DNA from: Hepsetus odoe
Taxonomy: Eukaryota; Chordata; Actinopteri; Characiformes; Hepsetidae
Assembly: GCA_017165825.1 (NCBI GenBank)
Contig: CM029376.1
Span: 24,747,450-24,811,449 of the forward strand
Direction of reading: 5' to 3'
Length of the DNA: 64,000 nt
The notes under the pieces are model-generated. The model searched no databases. It saw nothing but the letters and a program-made list of their open reading frames with translations, and was not told the DNA's origin. A program made the position numbers and the translations under genes. Position 1 is the first letter of the stretch, and each line of letters starts with the position of its first letter. Below are positions 23,076 through 35,406 of the stretch, in pieces.

Positions 23076-26000
23076 AAAAAAAAAAAAAGAAAGAAAAAAG
23101 GACAACAAACCTGGCCAAAGCCCAGCGGCTGCTGCTGGAATGTGGAGGTGATCTTCTGCTGGCGGGGCAGAGTGGGGGTGGAGTGCAGGCTCAGCCGTCC
23201 GGGGCCGCAACGCCCGCGAGACTGGCAAGATGACTCTAAGACTGAAAGAGAGATGGGGAGGGGGAGTGGAGAGGAAAAAAGAGCAAAAAAGGTGACCATG
23301 AAGGTGAAATTAAGAGCACTAAAGGAGACAATTTGGGTTATGAACTTGTCACAGGAAAAATAAATCACCTGAAAGCTTTAAATAAATATTCAATCATTTT
23401 TGCATATATTTTCTGACTCTTTCGCTTTAAGTGCTTTAAAAATAAAAAAGGCAGCAAATCTGCTTCTCAGATGCCATAGAGAAAAATATTTTTCAACAAA
23501 AATGACAGAATATTGCTTTAGCCAACACTGTGAAAATACATCACAAGCGTTAACCACAAAGTAAAACCACAGAAAATGATCTTGTCAAGATGAAAACGGG
23601 ACTGGCAACACATTTCTCACCTGACAAAAACTGTAAAACTTTAATAGCAAAGGCCTGTGAAGCACATAAAACAACATGACCACCATGATAAAGGCTAAAC
23701 TAAAAGTTACACTCCCGAGCTGCCTAGCTGGTCACAAACCATGAGAAGGTTTAAAAAGTTGTACATAGTAATTGTACTTAATGAAAAGCATGCATGGCCC
23801 GAGTGTAAGAAAAAGAAGAATGCTGCTCTTAGAGGGGGAATATGTCTCAGAAAGAGCACACAGATGGAGCCAAATGAAGAGAGACAGGGACAAATAGATA
23901 CAAGGGAAAGGAACAAGAACTGAGGAGCACAAACCCAAAGGCTTTTCACTCAATGCTGGGATGCAGCGCACAAGACACAGGGGTCGCAGTGCACGCAATA
24001 CCCATAATCACCTGTGATAGCCTCTGTGGTAACTTCCTGCCTCTCCCCTATGACCTGCAAAGCAGACATTTGAGCTGTGACCACAAACTCATTCTCACAT
24101 GTACAATAGCTCTACCTCACAGTCGAACACAGCATCATGTGAGAGCTTTCCAGGGATGAAGGTTTACTGCAACCACATAAAAAGGGACGGAGAGGAGGTG
24201 CCACAAGATATATTTGCCCATCTTTTTAAACTAAGTAAAAACTTCAAATATGTTATAATCTGTTATAGTAATAGGTTACTATAGATTACAACATAAGATA
24301 GATGCTATTCAGGCTATTTATAATAGTATATCCCTGCTAAAATGAATCAAGAAATGATTTGGGCTCTTGTGATGCTAACTTTTACACGTGCACGATATCC
24401 TACTTCAGCAGGACCGAGTGGAGGTGTGGCAGCTCTGAAGCTGGGGCCACCGATTTAATCTGACTGGCGCGTCTTAACGGTTCATTCCAACCAAGCAAGA
24501 GCAACTCAGTTGTTTGAGGACAGATAGCACCAGACCTAACAAGTGGAATCAGGTGTGTTTCTGCTTCAGTGGAACAGAAACTGGAAGCACATTCGCCATT
24601 TTGTGGATCAGACTGGAGACCCAGGCTCTAAGGCATTCTGCTTTAGCCATCCTTTCAGCAGAATCTGTATGACAAAAGTAAACATCACTGGAATAACTTG
24701 GTATGCAGCGGTCTTGTCTCTTATGAACATGAAGCCTGTCATGGAAGGCAAGGTGAGGGTGAGAAGGGAAGGTACATGTGATGAAGATGTTAGCAGACTC
24801 GCTATAGTGCTGGAATGTTTTTGAGGTATGAATCAGTATTTGTTTATTTCAAAATATGCCGTCACTTGTTAATGCTAACGTCCTATTTGTGCTACGTATT
24901 CTTCTTGGATAAGGACGAGGCACTACAATTATCACACCTCAATCAATGCGTGATAGTGGGCAACCCTGGGGGGGAAAAAATAAAGAGCAAAGAAGTGGCA
25001 TTTGCACATCTCCTTCTCTAAATATGAAGAGATGAATGGAGGAGGTGTTGGTGAAAAGTACTTTTGTTGGTTTATGAGGAGTGCGCCAAAGCTCGCGTAT
25101 GTTTATGACATGGGAAGTTATGCAAGGAAGGTGAGTCTACATAGAGGATACCTGTGCTGGTGTGGTAATGCTCTCCACTAGGCTGCTGGTGGAGGGGTTG
25201 CTGATAGTTGTTATTGATCACTCTCAGTGGTGGGACCACCATGGTCCTCCCAGGTGGCTTGTTGAGCTGCATTTGTGGCCCACTTCTGCTCCCCCGTGCT
25301 CGGGGCTCTTGGTTCTGGTTGTTGTTCATGAATCGTCTCTCAGGGAAGGGGCTGTTGTGCTGCCCCAAAGATGTGTCAGACACTGGGGAACCATCGATGG
25401 TGTCGCAGCCGCTCTCATGACCATCATCCTCAGACATGCTGCAAATACCAAGCAAAAAAATTGGTTAAAGTAACCAATGCCACACGTGGGCAACTCCAGT
25501 CACCGGCAGTTCACCAGTAGATTCTCCTGTTTGAGGAGGCATCTACCAAACTGTGTGACACTGGCCCTCCAGGTCTGGAGTTGCCCACGCTTAGCTTTGG
25601 CTGATCTATGAAGGAATGGAGGGAGTGCAATATATGGATAATACCTAGCATGGCTGTGTGTGTGTTTGTGTGTGTTTATGGTTTCTGTAACGGGTTAAGG
25701 AGCTGGAACTGGGACAACTGTGTGCATTACCTATTTGGTCTCTTGCAAGGTGAGGGGCTGGACTGGGCCGAGGCTGAGGAGCTGGTGCTTAGGCTGCTGT
25801 CTGGACTGCTGAGAGAACATACACGCTCCATATTAAGAGACCCCTTGCAAGCCTCACACTCTGGACTGCCTTTGCACCTGCAAGCACATTGACAGTTCAT
25901 TAATTATAAATCGAAGGGCAGAGTAGCCGTTGCACTTAAGCCTTGTTGTACAGTTCTATGGTGCGGTCTTTGCTAAACTCACGTGTTGAGCGAACACCTC

Positions 26001-29000
26001 TGAGTTGTCTCCTCCTCTTGATCCGTGTCACTGCTTATGCTGATGACACTAACCGCTGGGCTTGGCGAATTACCGAGAACAATGGACTCCCGCTGCTGAC
26101 TGGCAACTGAAAGCTGCTCTTTAGAGCGCTGTCCTGCCTTACAGCAGCTCACCTCCTCCAACTTCTCAGGCTCCCGCTCCACCTGAGGTTCCACCTCCCT
26201 GCCCCGAGGGATAAGCTCTGCCTCCATGTTCCGCAGCCTGTCCCGGTTCTTTGGTGAGAGGCATGTTGATGATTGTGTGTCTGTGTGGTGGGAAACGTTC
26301 ACACTCCTACAAAACACACACGACATTCTGCTCAGATCAGACTGCTTGATATCAGGTTCTTCCCATCGTAACTAGATCATCAGAAAAACAATGGCGCATT
26401 TTCAGATTTGTTAGAGGAAACTGGTTTGCCAGTGCAAATCAGCTGCTCACCTGTTCTGAACGGGCTTACTGCTCTTGCTGGCAGCACTCTGGGGCCACAC
26501 TACGTGAGCGATGCCTATGTTTATGTGCTGGGGAGCTGACACAGTCATCTGGTTAGGCATTAGGGGCTGGGTCATCATGGAACCATAATGACTGGTGTGT
26601 GAGCGCACTTTCCTACAGTCAACAAACACAAATAAAATCCAGAGCAGGCCATTAAAAGAAGATCTGAGGGCAAAAAAAAAAAAAAAACTGAAGAGTGCAT
26701 TTAAATGGGCTAAAAACTCAATTTTTCCTCAACAAATTTGTGTAATTACATGTTGGTTGGCATAGTTAAGATTCCTGGGGGAGTATGGGATTTTATACCA
26801 CATGCACATAAAAAAAAATGTTAAAAAATCCAAACAAAGCATTGAGTAAGGCAGAGAAAGGACATGAAGGAAATGTCCCTAAAATGGAAATGGGGATGCC
26901 TTGTCAAGACAGAAGACTCAAAGCAGTGATTTATTTTAGGACGAGGGCTGTAGTGGAAAGCCTTACCCCCAGTCCCCTCTCCTCTGAGGGCCAGCAACAC
27001 TGTCTGAGGGCATGGTGCTTGGTGGGGGAGCCACTTGTTGCCACGCTGGGACCAGAATCTGTGGAGTCCTGTTGGACCATGGCTGCTGCAAAGGCACGTA
27101 AGTACACTTCTATGAGGATAAACGATAGAATTAACCTTACAGATAACAGCTAAAGCAAGTGAAATATTTTGTCACAAGTTGTCAGTATGGTCTACAACAT
27201 TAAATTGCAGTGTGTGATCTTTTTACAACATATTTCTATGCAAAACACCAATTTTCATCTATAAAGGGCTGTCCTCTCCTGGCCTATGGCTTTCACATTT
27301 CCTGAAAAGGTTACTGAGACTGTTAAATAGTGCCCTGCTCATGTGAGATGATATTGTAGTTACAGATGTTTGTACAGGCTGCAATACCTGTGCTATAACT
27401 CCAGGTCGCAGGGGTAAGGGCTGGATGGCTGGTGCCTGGGTCACCAGGGGCAAAGTGTTCTCCATCCGAACAGAATAGCCTGAAGGCTGGCTTGGGTTTG
27501 ACCCAATCCCTGTGTAACCAAAGTCTTTTTTTAGGAGGCAAAAATCCTGATCACTAACAATCCAGAAAGGTTCAGTGAACCAATGCGCAACATCGTTGAG
27601 AGTTTTACCTTGAATGGTTGGGGGGCATAGGATGAGTGCTTGTTGAAAAGAGTCAGTGCAGCCAAATTGGGCATTTCCTGTCTGGAGGGGAATGCCAGGA
27701 TGCACCACTGGCGGAGCCGGTGGAGGCAAACCCTAAAGGGGGGCAGAGGAAGACAGAGGGAGAGATTGGATTACAGTGTCAATAGGAGTCTCCAATTAAT
27801 TATGCTAGGCAGACACAGAGGCAGCTGCAATCTTAAAGGTGTTGTCATTGAGCTAGAGTCACTAGAACATCAGCACAGAAGATCTGTGTCAGGATTATGT
27901 AAAAAAATAAGTCCAAGGGATAAACGGTATTTCATTACAAAATCACAATATGATGTCAGACCTAAATACCTAAATCACAATATGATGTCAGAAACAAAGA
28001 GATCTGTAATTTGTTGAACGCTGAAGGTGCTCGTGGACATGTGTTTTACCTGCGAGTGCATGGAGGGAATTTTGTTGAAGGCGACCGTGATGTTGGGGGC
28101 GCTAGGTAGGGTGATGGGTTTCATCAGCGGGGGCGGAGCTTTGTTACGGTTGACAGTGTCGTACGTGCTGCCTCTCAAGTGACACACGTCCATGATGTGG
28201 AAACACGACTGCACACTGTGGGAGAACAAACGAATATGGTTTAAACTCACCCTGCAAGATGAACTCAATGTGATTCATTCTTATTCCCCATGAATCATAT
28301 TTAGAAGATGCAGCTTTTAGCTTCTTTGTTTGATTTTTCAAGGCAAAATGACCAAGTCTATATGGTTGCTAAGGCTACGAGCTTCTTAAAAAATGAACAT
28401 TTTAAACATGATCATTTATCAGAAAGACATCATTTTTCTGAACGAATTCAAATGATTCAATCTGATTATTATTTATATAGGAAGCAGGCTTTTCGATTAA
28501 TACTACAAATTATTAGTAAATATCATAAATGAGCATTACATATAAAGGCTAAGATCACACATGTAGGTTCACTGCCAGTTCTGGATACTAAAGAAAAATT
28601 ATATTTGTGCTGTAAACATTTCTGTAAACGTTTCTATTATCATGTTGATAAGTTTTTTTACAAGGTCCAGTTTTCAAATCACTGAGAATGTCTTGGTTTA
28701 TAGTTAAATATTTAAAGGCAAGTTGGAAAAGCATTTAAATAATTACAAAAGTAAGGAAATTATCATGGGGCGCACATATGAACCTTTAAGGTTTGCGAGT
28801 TTAATATGGGAAAAAAAAATGTAAGTGTAGAGTGTCAAGGGCATACTGGTTGCTATGAGGGAAGTCCAGTAAATGTTGCATAGTGACAAAAGGGTGGCTG
28901 AGCGCGTCCGAGGGGGTAATACGCTGTTCAGCGTCGATAAGCAACATCATCTTCAGTAGATCCACAAACTCCCGTCTGTCTGCCTTCTCGGCAAGCTGGT

Positions 29001-32000
29001 CACATCCTTCCATATTCAGGACCAGGTTCACCTGAAAAGCACAGCGGACTCATGGAATCATTTCAACAGCACTGACAAAAGTCTACTTTAAAGCCAGATT
29101 ACTGTGAAATCGGGAACAGATTCTTTTACATTTGCTGCAAACGTTCTCTCTCACAATTCGCAAACTAAACTAGCCAAACACAGATGGAAGCCAAAACGAT
29201 TTCTGCATGTGAAGATCTGTGTGTGCTGAGATGAATGGCTGCTGCTGCTCCAGCAATATCTTACATGGGAGACGTCGTCCAGACAGCTGAAGATGTACTT
29301 CCGGGCCTCCTTAGATTTCATCCCAGTCTCCGCCTCATGCTCCTCTGTCGTCTGTAGAAACCCAACATGGGACGACAGGAAGAATTCAAAATCACTGAGG
29401 CAGCAAAATCTAATCTCAGCTGCACTGTGGCGTTGTTTCCGACAGCTGGACTGAGTAGCTAATAATAATTCTTCATTAAAAATCTACTCTGAGAGCAGGG
29501 CTGGGAGAAGATGGGTTAAAAGGTCAAACATTTAATGTGACAGAACATCTATCACAACATCAGTTCATGGAGAAGAGAGGCTTTTAATTTTGTTTAGACA
29601 TTAAGGGCATCACTGTGACAACAATCAAGACTAAAAAACAGTCTTATAAACTCACACATGTGCACGAATAAACAGAGTTTATATTCAGTAGCTTATTCAC
29701 CGGCTATGAAATCACTCCTACACCTGATATTTCTGCCGAAATCCTTTAAAAAAAAAAAAAAAAAGAAAGAAACCTTGGCATGACTCACCTTCAGTCTCCA
29801 GGCAGCATACGGAGAGTCAGGCTCCTTGCAGAAGAAGCGAGATGTTTTCGTCCCCACGTTGAGCAGCTGCTCTCCCGGCAGCCCTTGAGTCTGAGAAATG
29901 TAACGAATCTGAAAAGGAGAACGGATCACTGATCAGAGGTTGAGCTTAAGCAGGCTGTGAAATATTTGTTTATTATGAGTTATCACCCAAAACCTTTCCG
30001 TCACACTTTTGCTCAAGCCCAGGACGAAGAAATGTGTGGTTATTCCAGCCCTGTTTAAGTTGTGAGGGTGGCCAAACGATCTCTTTAAAATGGCAAATCA
30101 CATTTTATTCGTAGAATACTTGAAATCGAGAATTTAATAAGTTATATTAAGCATAAAAACTTGGGATGCAGCTGGCCAGTTAGATTCAGAAACAAACGAA
30201 CAAACGAAACAAAAAATTTCTATTTTCTCTTCTAAACGAGGGCAAACTTTAAAAATTCGTAACTGAACAGCAGCTGCCCATGTAAATAATATTAAATAAC
30301 ATTCATCACCACAATGACGCTACACTGAAAGCAAGTTCTGCAACATCTTGTTTACGAAAATTTAGCAATTCCAATTTTATGCTGATCTTGGCTGATTCCA
30401 AAATCAAACGTGTTCTCTTCCCATATCCTTTTTCAAGAAGAGAATGCATCCTTTTAATTCTTCTTTCTATTTATAATCAGCTTTGAGGAACTGCTGGCAC
30501 CTTTACAGTTGTGTTTTAGTCACTTCCTAGCATTAAGTAATAAAATGCTTGTGTAAAATCGGGGCAAATGTTGCCGAACAAGTGCATCACAGTCTTCAAT
30601 ACCAATCATGTACTTTAGTGTCAGTTTTGGGAGGACACGGTGTCGTGAATAACCGCTTGCGAAATAAGCTACTGGTGGAGCACCGTGCCGAATTCCTGTT
30701 GTTTCCTGTACTGCAACAGGTGGTGCCACAAATTCGGTCTCTACTGTAACAGGAGGTGATCTCCGGTTGGCACTAATCGCCCAGGGTGTGTGTTAAGAGT
30801 GACATGAGCCGAAATATCTTTACCATCCAGGTATTTTGCTGGGACATCTACATCATATTCCCAGAGCTAAGCATTTGATCTAGGTGGCTAAGTATTTGAG
30901 CATGTGTGTTTGTCTAAAGCCTCTTCGGATTAACATCCATGCTACTTTTAGATTATGACACCATAAAGTACTCAAAGGTTGACCCTCTTCGCCGTCAGAG
31001 AAGAGCAAAGGCATTTAAAGTAGTGCTACAGATTTACAACCATGTAAAAATCGTATCACTATGTGCTACAGACCGAGGAACGGAATCACACGATCACGCC
31101 AGACTTCAATCAGTCCTGACTGACAGCTGCACTGACGTTATGCTTAACCGTCAAGCCTCAACAGGCCTGTTCCAATCATTAGAAAAGGGAGTATTCTGAG
31201 CATATGATCATTTTTTGCATATATTCCAACTCCAAGCTGTAGAAACGTGAATGATGATTGGATTTAAGCAGATCATGTGATGTGTTTTTGTGTAATCAGG
31301 GGTGTGGCCCAATGAGATCAACACCAAGGCGTGAAGAATCATCAGGGAACTTCTTTCCTCCACAGGAAACATGGGCAAAAGAGAAAGAGAACTGACTCTC
31401 AAAAGTCTATAAAGGTCTTTGAGGGAGCCAGCACTCTTGAGATTGGTGTGTTGGGGCAAAATCACTGAACCAACAACTGGTGTATTACAAATAGTCAACA
31501 GGGTCTATGGAGATCAGCACCCTAAGTCAGTGCAGAATTATCAGGCAGCTTCTTTTCCTCCGGAAACGCTCCATCACATGAATGGAAGTTCTCCACTGTG
31601 TGGCCAGTGAAGACCTTAAAGATGAAAGAATAATGACGTGGCTCCTCACCTGAACTAAACCCTGCCGAGAACTTGTGGACCTTCTTAAACAGGAGATTTA
31701 CGAGGAAGGGAAACAGTCCACCTCTCTGAACAGAGGCTGTGGTGCTGCTGCACAAGTTGATCAACAGATCAAGGAACTGACGGACTCCATGAATGGAAGG
31801 ATCATGACCGACTATATTGTTGTTTTATTGTCAGAAATGTTTATTTGTAAATGTGTTTATAACTCTCACTTTAACAGATGAAAATAAACAAGTGAATAGT
31901 TCCCTAATCATTGTGCACACACATGTATCCCCTGAGGATGTTCACACACACCCATTTCCTTTGTAAAACATTCAGGTTTCGGGGTTTTAACATTTTGGAC

Positions 32001-34466
32001 TGACTGGTAGGATTTGTTCCTTATCGTTAAAACGTCCCCTAGTGGGGACGACTGACGTCAGACAGGGTCAAGGTTGCTGAAGTGATACACCACGCTGTGT
32101 TTTTTGGTGCACGTTCATTTCCTCTCTGCTCCTTGTTTGGAAAATGTGGAATTTCTTGGACAAATGCTAACTGTCCCACAGGCTCCACACAAAACAACTT
32201 TGGAAGTGGAACCAAAACAGGATCCAAACCTTTAACAGCCCCTAACCACAAATATGCTTCCATTCTAACTAAACTATTCTGTTTATCACGAGCTGCCTGC
32301 TTTTTGTTCGCAGTTTGCTGATCTGCTTGCTGACCCTCCCATGGCTGGACATGCTCCTCTTGTGCAAACAGCTTGCAGGGGAGCTCGGTTCTTAGCAGGG
32401 AGAACCAGATTCAGAGGCTTTGTGGACTTGCCAAGTCAAGATGCTGACCGTTCCTAACATGACCGCAACAGATGACACCGCTATTCCGTTTACAGAGAGC
32501 GGGAAGCAAAAAACAAAAAAAAACCTGTGCCACCATTCTGGTTCTAAACACACCAAAGAAATTTAAGTCTCACAATGAATTATTTTCATTAAATCAGGAT
32601 GAATGAATCTCAATCATCACAAATGTATCAATATTTACAGGTCAATTCTCCCACTGCCTTTAATTATACTTTTTTTATGATTTAAGTTTTAAGACTGATA
32701 TTAATGTACTGATTAAGACATATATACACATTTAAGCTGCAGTTTTAGTTTTATTTCATGAAATCTTTTTAGGTCATTCTGATTAACAGAAAGCATTTCA
32801 GCTTCTTTGAAACTTTAAAAGTTATTAAATCAAATAACAGGTACACACTGACTGTACAATTTTAAGGTCTACCCCAATTCCATTCCAGTCAAAGCGGCAA
32901 ATTTGGTTTGAACAGCTTTGTTTTACTTTAAATACAGTGCATGATCTATTGATCCTATGATTTTATTTTTTTTCTTGATTAAACTTCAAGATTGAATAGC
33001 TTTTGAAAGTCATTCTGGGTCTTTTTTTTTTTTCCATTTTATTTTTCATTTTTGCCCTTCAAGGCTGTAGATCCGAGGTATCACATGCACCTGCAGCTGA
33101 TCTTTGAGCCCCAACAAGACCCCGAATGCACACTGGGTGTCTGTTTGCTTCGGCCACTCATCAGTTGGGGTCCTCCTGGCATGGCCTCCCTGGTCTTCTC
33201 TAATTTCCCTTCCGGGATTAATTAATTGATATCTCTTGTTGCATTAAAAGTGTCTACGAGTGGGGGCCTCATCACTTTCCGGAGAGACTGAGTGTAAAGG
33301 CCTCTTATGCTGAAAACAAAACCCACTTCAATGCGGACTGCAGCTGAGAAAGGAAGAGAATGCATGAGAAAAGAAATGCTATTCTCATTTCTCTGCTGTG
33401 AGGATCCCCCTACTCGTTTTACAAGCACTGGTGCTCAACACTGCTGTGTTCAACGAGCAATGTTTGAAGCATCATAAAGCACTTATAGCGATGTGATCAG
33501 GTTACCACACCGCTGCACAAACACAGAGAGAAAGCACTGAAGTGAGAACCTGCTGATAGTGCAGCCCAGAGTGTGTGAGGGGTGTGTGTGTGTGTACAGG
33601 GGCTGGATGTGGCTTTTGGTTATAAATACAATCTGCTGCGTGGAGTGGAATCGGACCCAGCTCTGGCACAGGGATGTTGTCTGAAGCTTTACAGTCAGCA
33701 GAGCGGGGACCCTAAAACACCACACACAAACAGATCTGCTGCCGCCGTCAACACACAGCTTCACAGGCGTCTCTTCGCAAACAACGCCTTTGCAGTTTTC
33801 CAGCTTTGCAGATGGAAGAAAAACGTCGATCCAGAAGCCATGAAAGTTGCAGAGACGCGAGGCAAAACAGAAATTTTGTTCTTAACACCTTGCCTGGTTA
33901 AATAAAGGTTAAAAAGTAATGCAAAGGTGTGAAGCTCCAGTCAAAACACAAGAGAAGATTCCAAACAAAAACAAGGTCACATCTAGGAAAACACACCATG
34001 TGCACATATTCCACATTCTCCGGCCTGGGCTGAGACAAACACTTTTGCTGTGGCTCCTGCCCTGGCCTTCCTGCCCCAAACCTATTCTCAAGAATAATTG
34101 TGCTCCGGTCGTGGCTGGGGCCTATTGTAAGCAAGCTTCCTCATTTTATCTTTTCTTTTTTAATCAAGTAAACTTACAGAGAAGCCTTTGCTTTTTATGA
34201 AACCTTACCTTTTCGAAAACAACAAAGGTGTTAGTCATACGTGAACAAACAAGTAGAGCCACTTGGTCAAACCTCGGTAAGTGACCATCAGTGACTGGCT
34301 TTTACTGGGACTTAGTGAATTACCTGGTCGTACTCCAGTGCTCCGGGATAAAGTGGCCAGCCCAGGAACAACTCGGCGATGACGCAGCCAAGTGACCACA
34401 TGTCTATGGCTTCACAGAACGGCAAGCCCAGGATGATCTCAGGAGCCCTGTAATAGTAAGACAGAA

Positions 34467-34510
<44 letters not shown>

Positions 34511-35361
34511 AATTGGATGATTAATTTGACAACAGGCTGCTGACTGGACAATGAAGGTTGCGTGACCTGATTAGTCTGACGCCTTTGCATATGATGTCTG
34601 TCATCCAGACAGGAAAAAGTACTTTAAGTCAAATGCACATCTTGACCGGAATCCTAAACCTTGCATCTCCAAAAGATACGTAAATGTCATTTTTACAATT
34701 ACTATCCGTTTATTCTCAAATGTTCTGAAAAAAGGGCCAAATGGTGTTAAAAATCAACAAGTAAGTCCAAACTAAATAAATCCATGTGAAAGGGAAAATG
34801 GAAATGAGTTTATAAGCACACTTGCAAACTTACAAAAAACTGCCAGTTTCTTTTTTTCCCCCCCACAATGAACCTGAACAAAATGCTATCTTCAATCCAC
34901 ACACACACACACACACACCTCTCATACACACATCCAGACACAACACCACGTTTGCAGCTGAGGCAGGACCTCAGACGTCACAGAAACACATCTGCTGTCA
35001 TGACAACGGGGGAGGGAAAAAAAAAAGCCGGCTGCCTAGCGACAAATGAACTTACCAGCAACGGTGTTGCCGTTGAAGGCCAAAGCGGGGGTGATGAGAG
35101 GCAGCATGTGACACAGAACTGTCATGTTAACGCTTACGTGGGATCACGTCCCACTCAGGTACAAAGGTTTATTTAAAGTTGACGAATGTTTTCTGAAAAC
35201 GTCTTGGAAGATCATGGTGGTTCTGGTGCGTAAACACTCATTAACATGCTCTTAAACATGTTCGCCTATCATGATGTTAGTGATCAGTTTTTTGGTTGAT
35301 CACTGAAATAATCTGAAAAGGCATGTATGCACTCAAAGTCTTGATGTCACCATGGATATAA

Positions 35362-35406
<45 letters not shown>

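Larger units (their letters stand above)
29909..34323 (-). other. hipk3: hipk3 intron 3
   Basis: 4.4-kb intron. Contains the Tc1-like transposase relic at 31290-31890 and a probable LINE tail near 33885-33920 just outside that relic; otherwise unique AT-rich sequence with no supportable gene. Confidence 0.8.

Noticed and set aside
22504..23363. Long overlapping open frames on both strands over hipk3 exons 15 and 16
   Set aside because: Shadows of the GC-rich, proline-rich hipk3 C-terminal exon and of low-complexity intron sequence.
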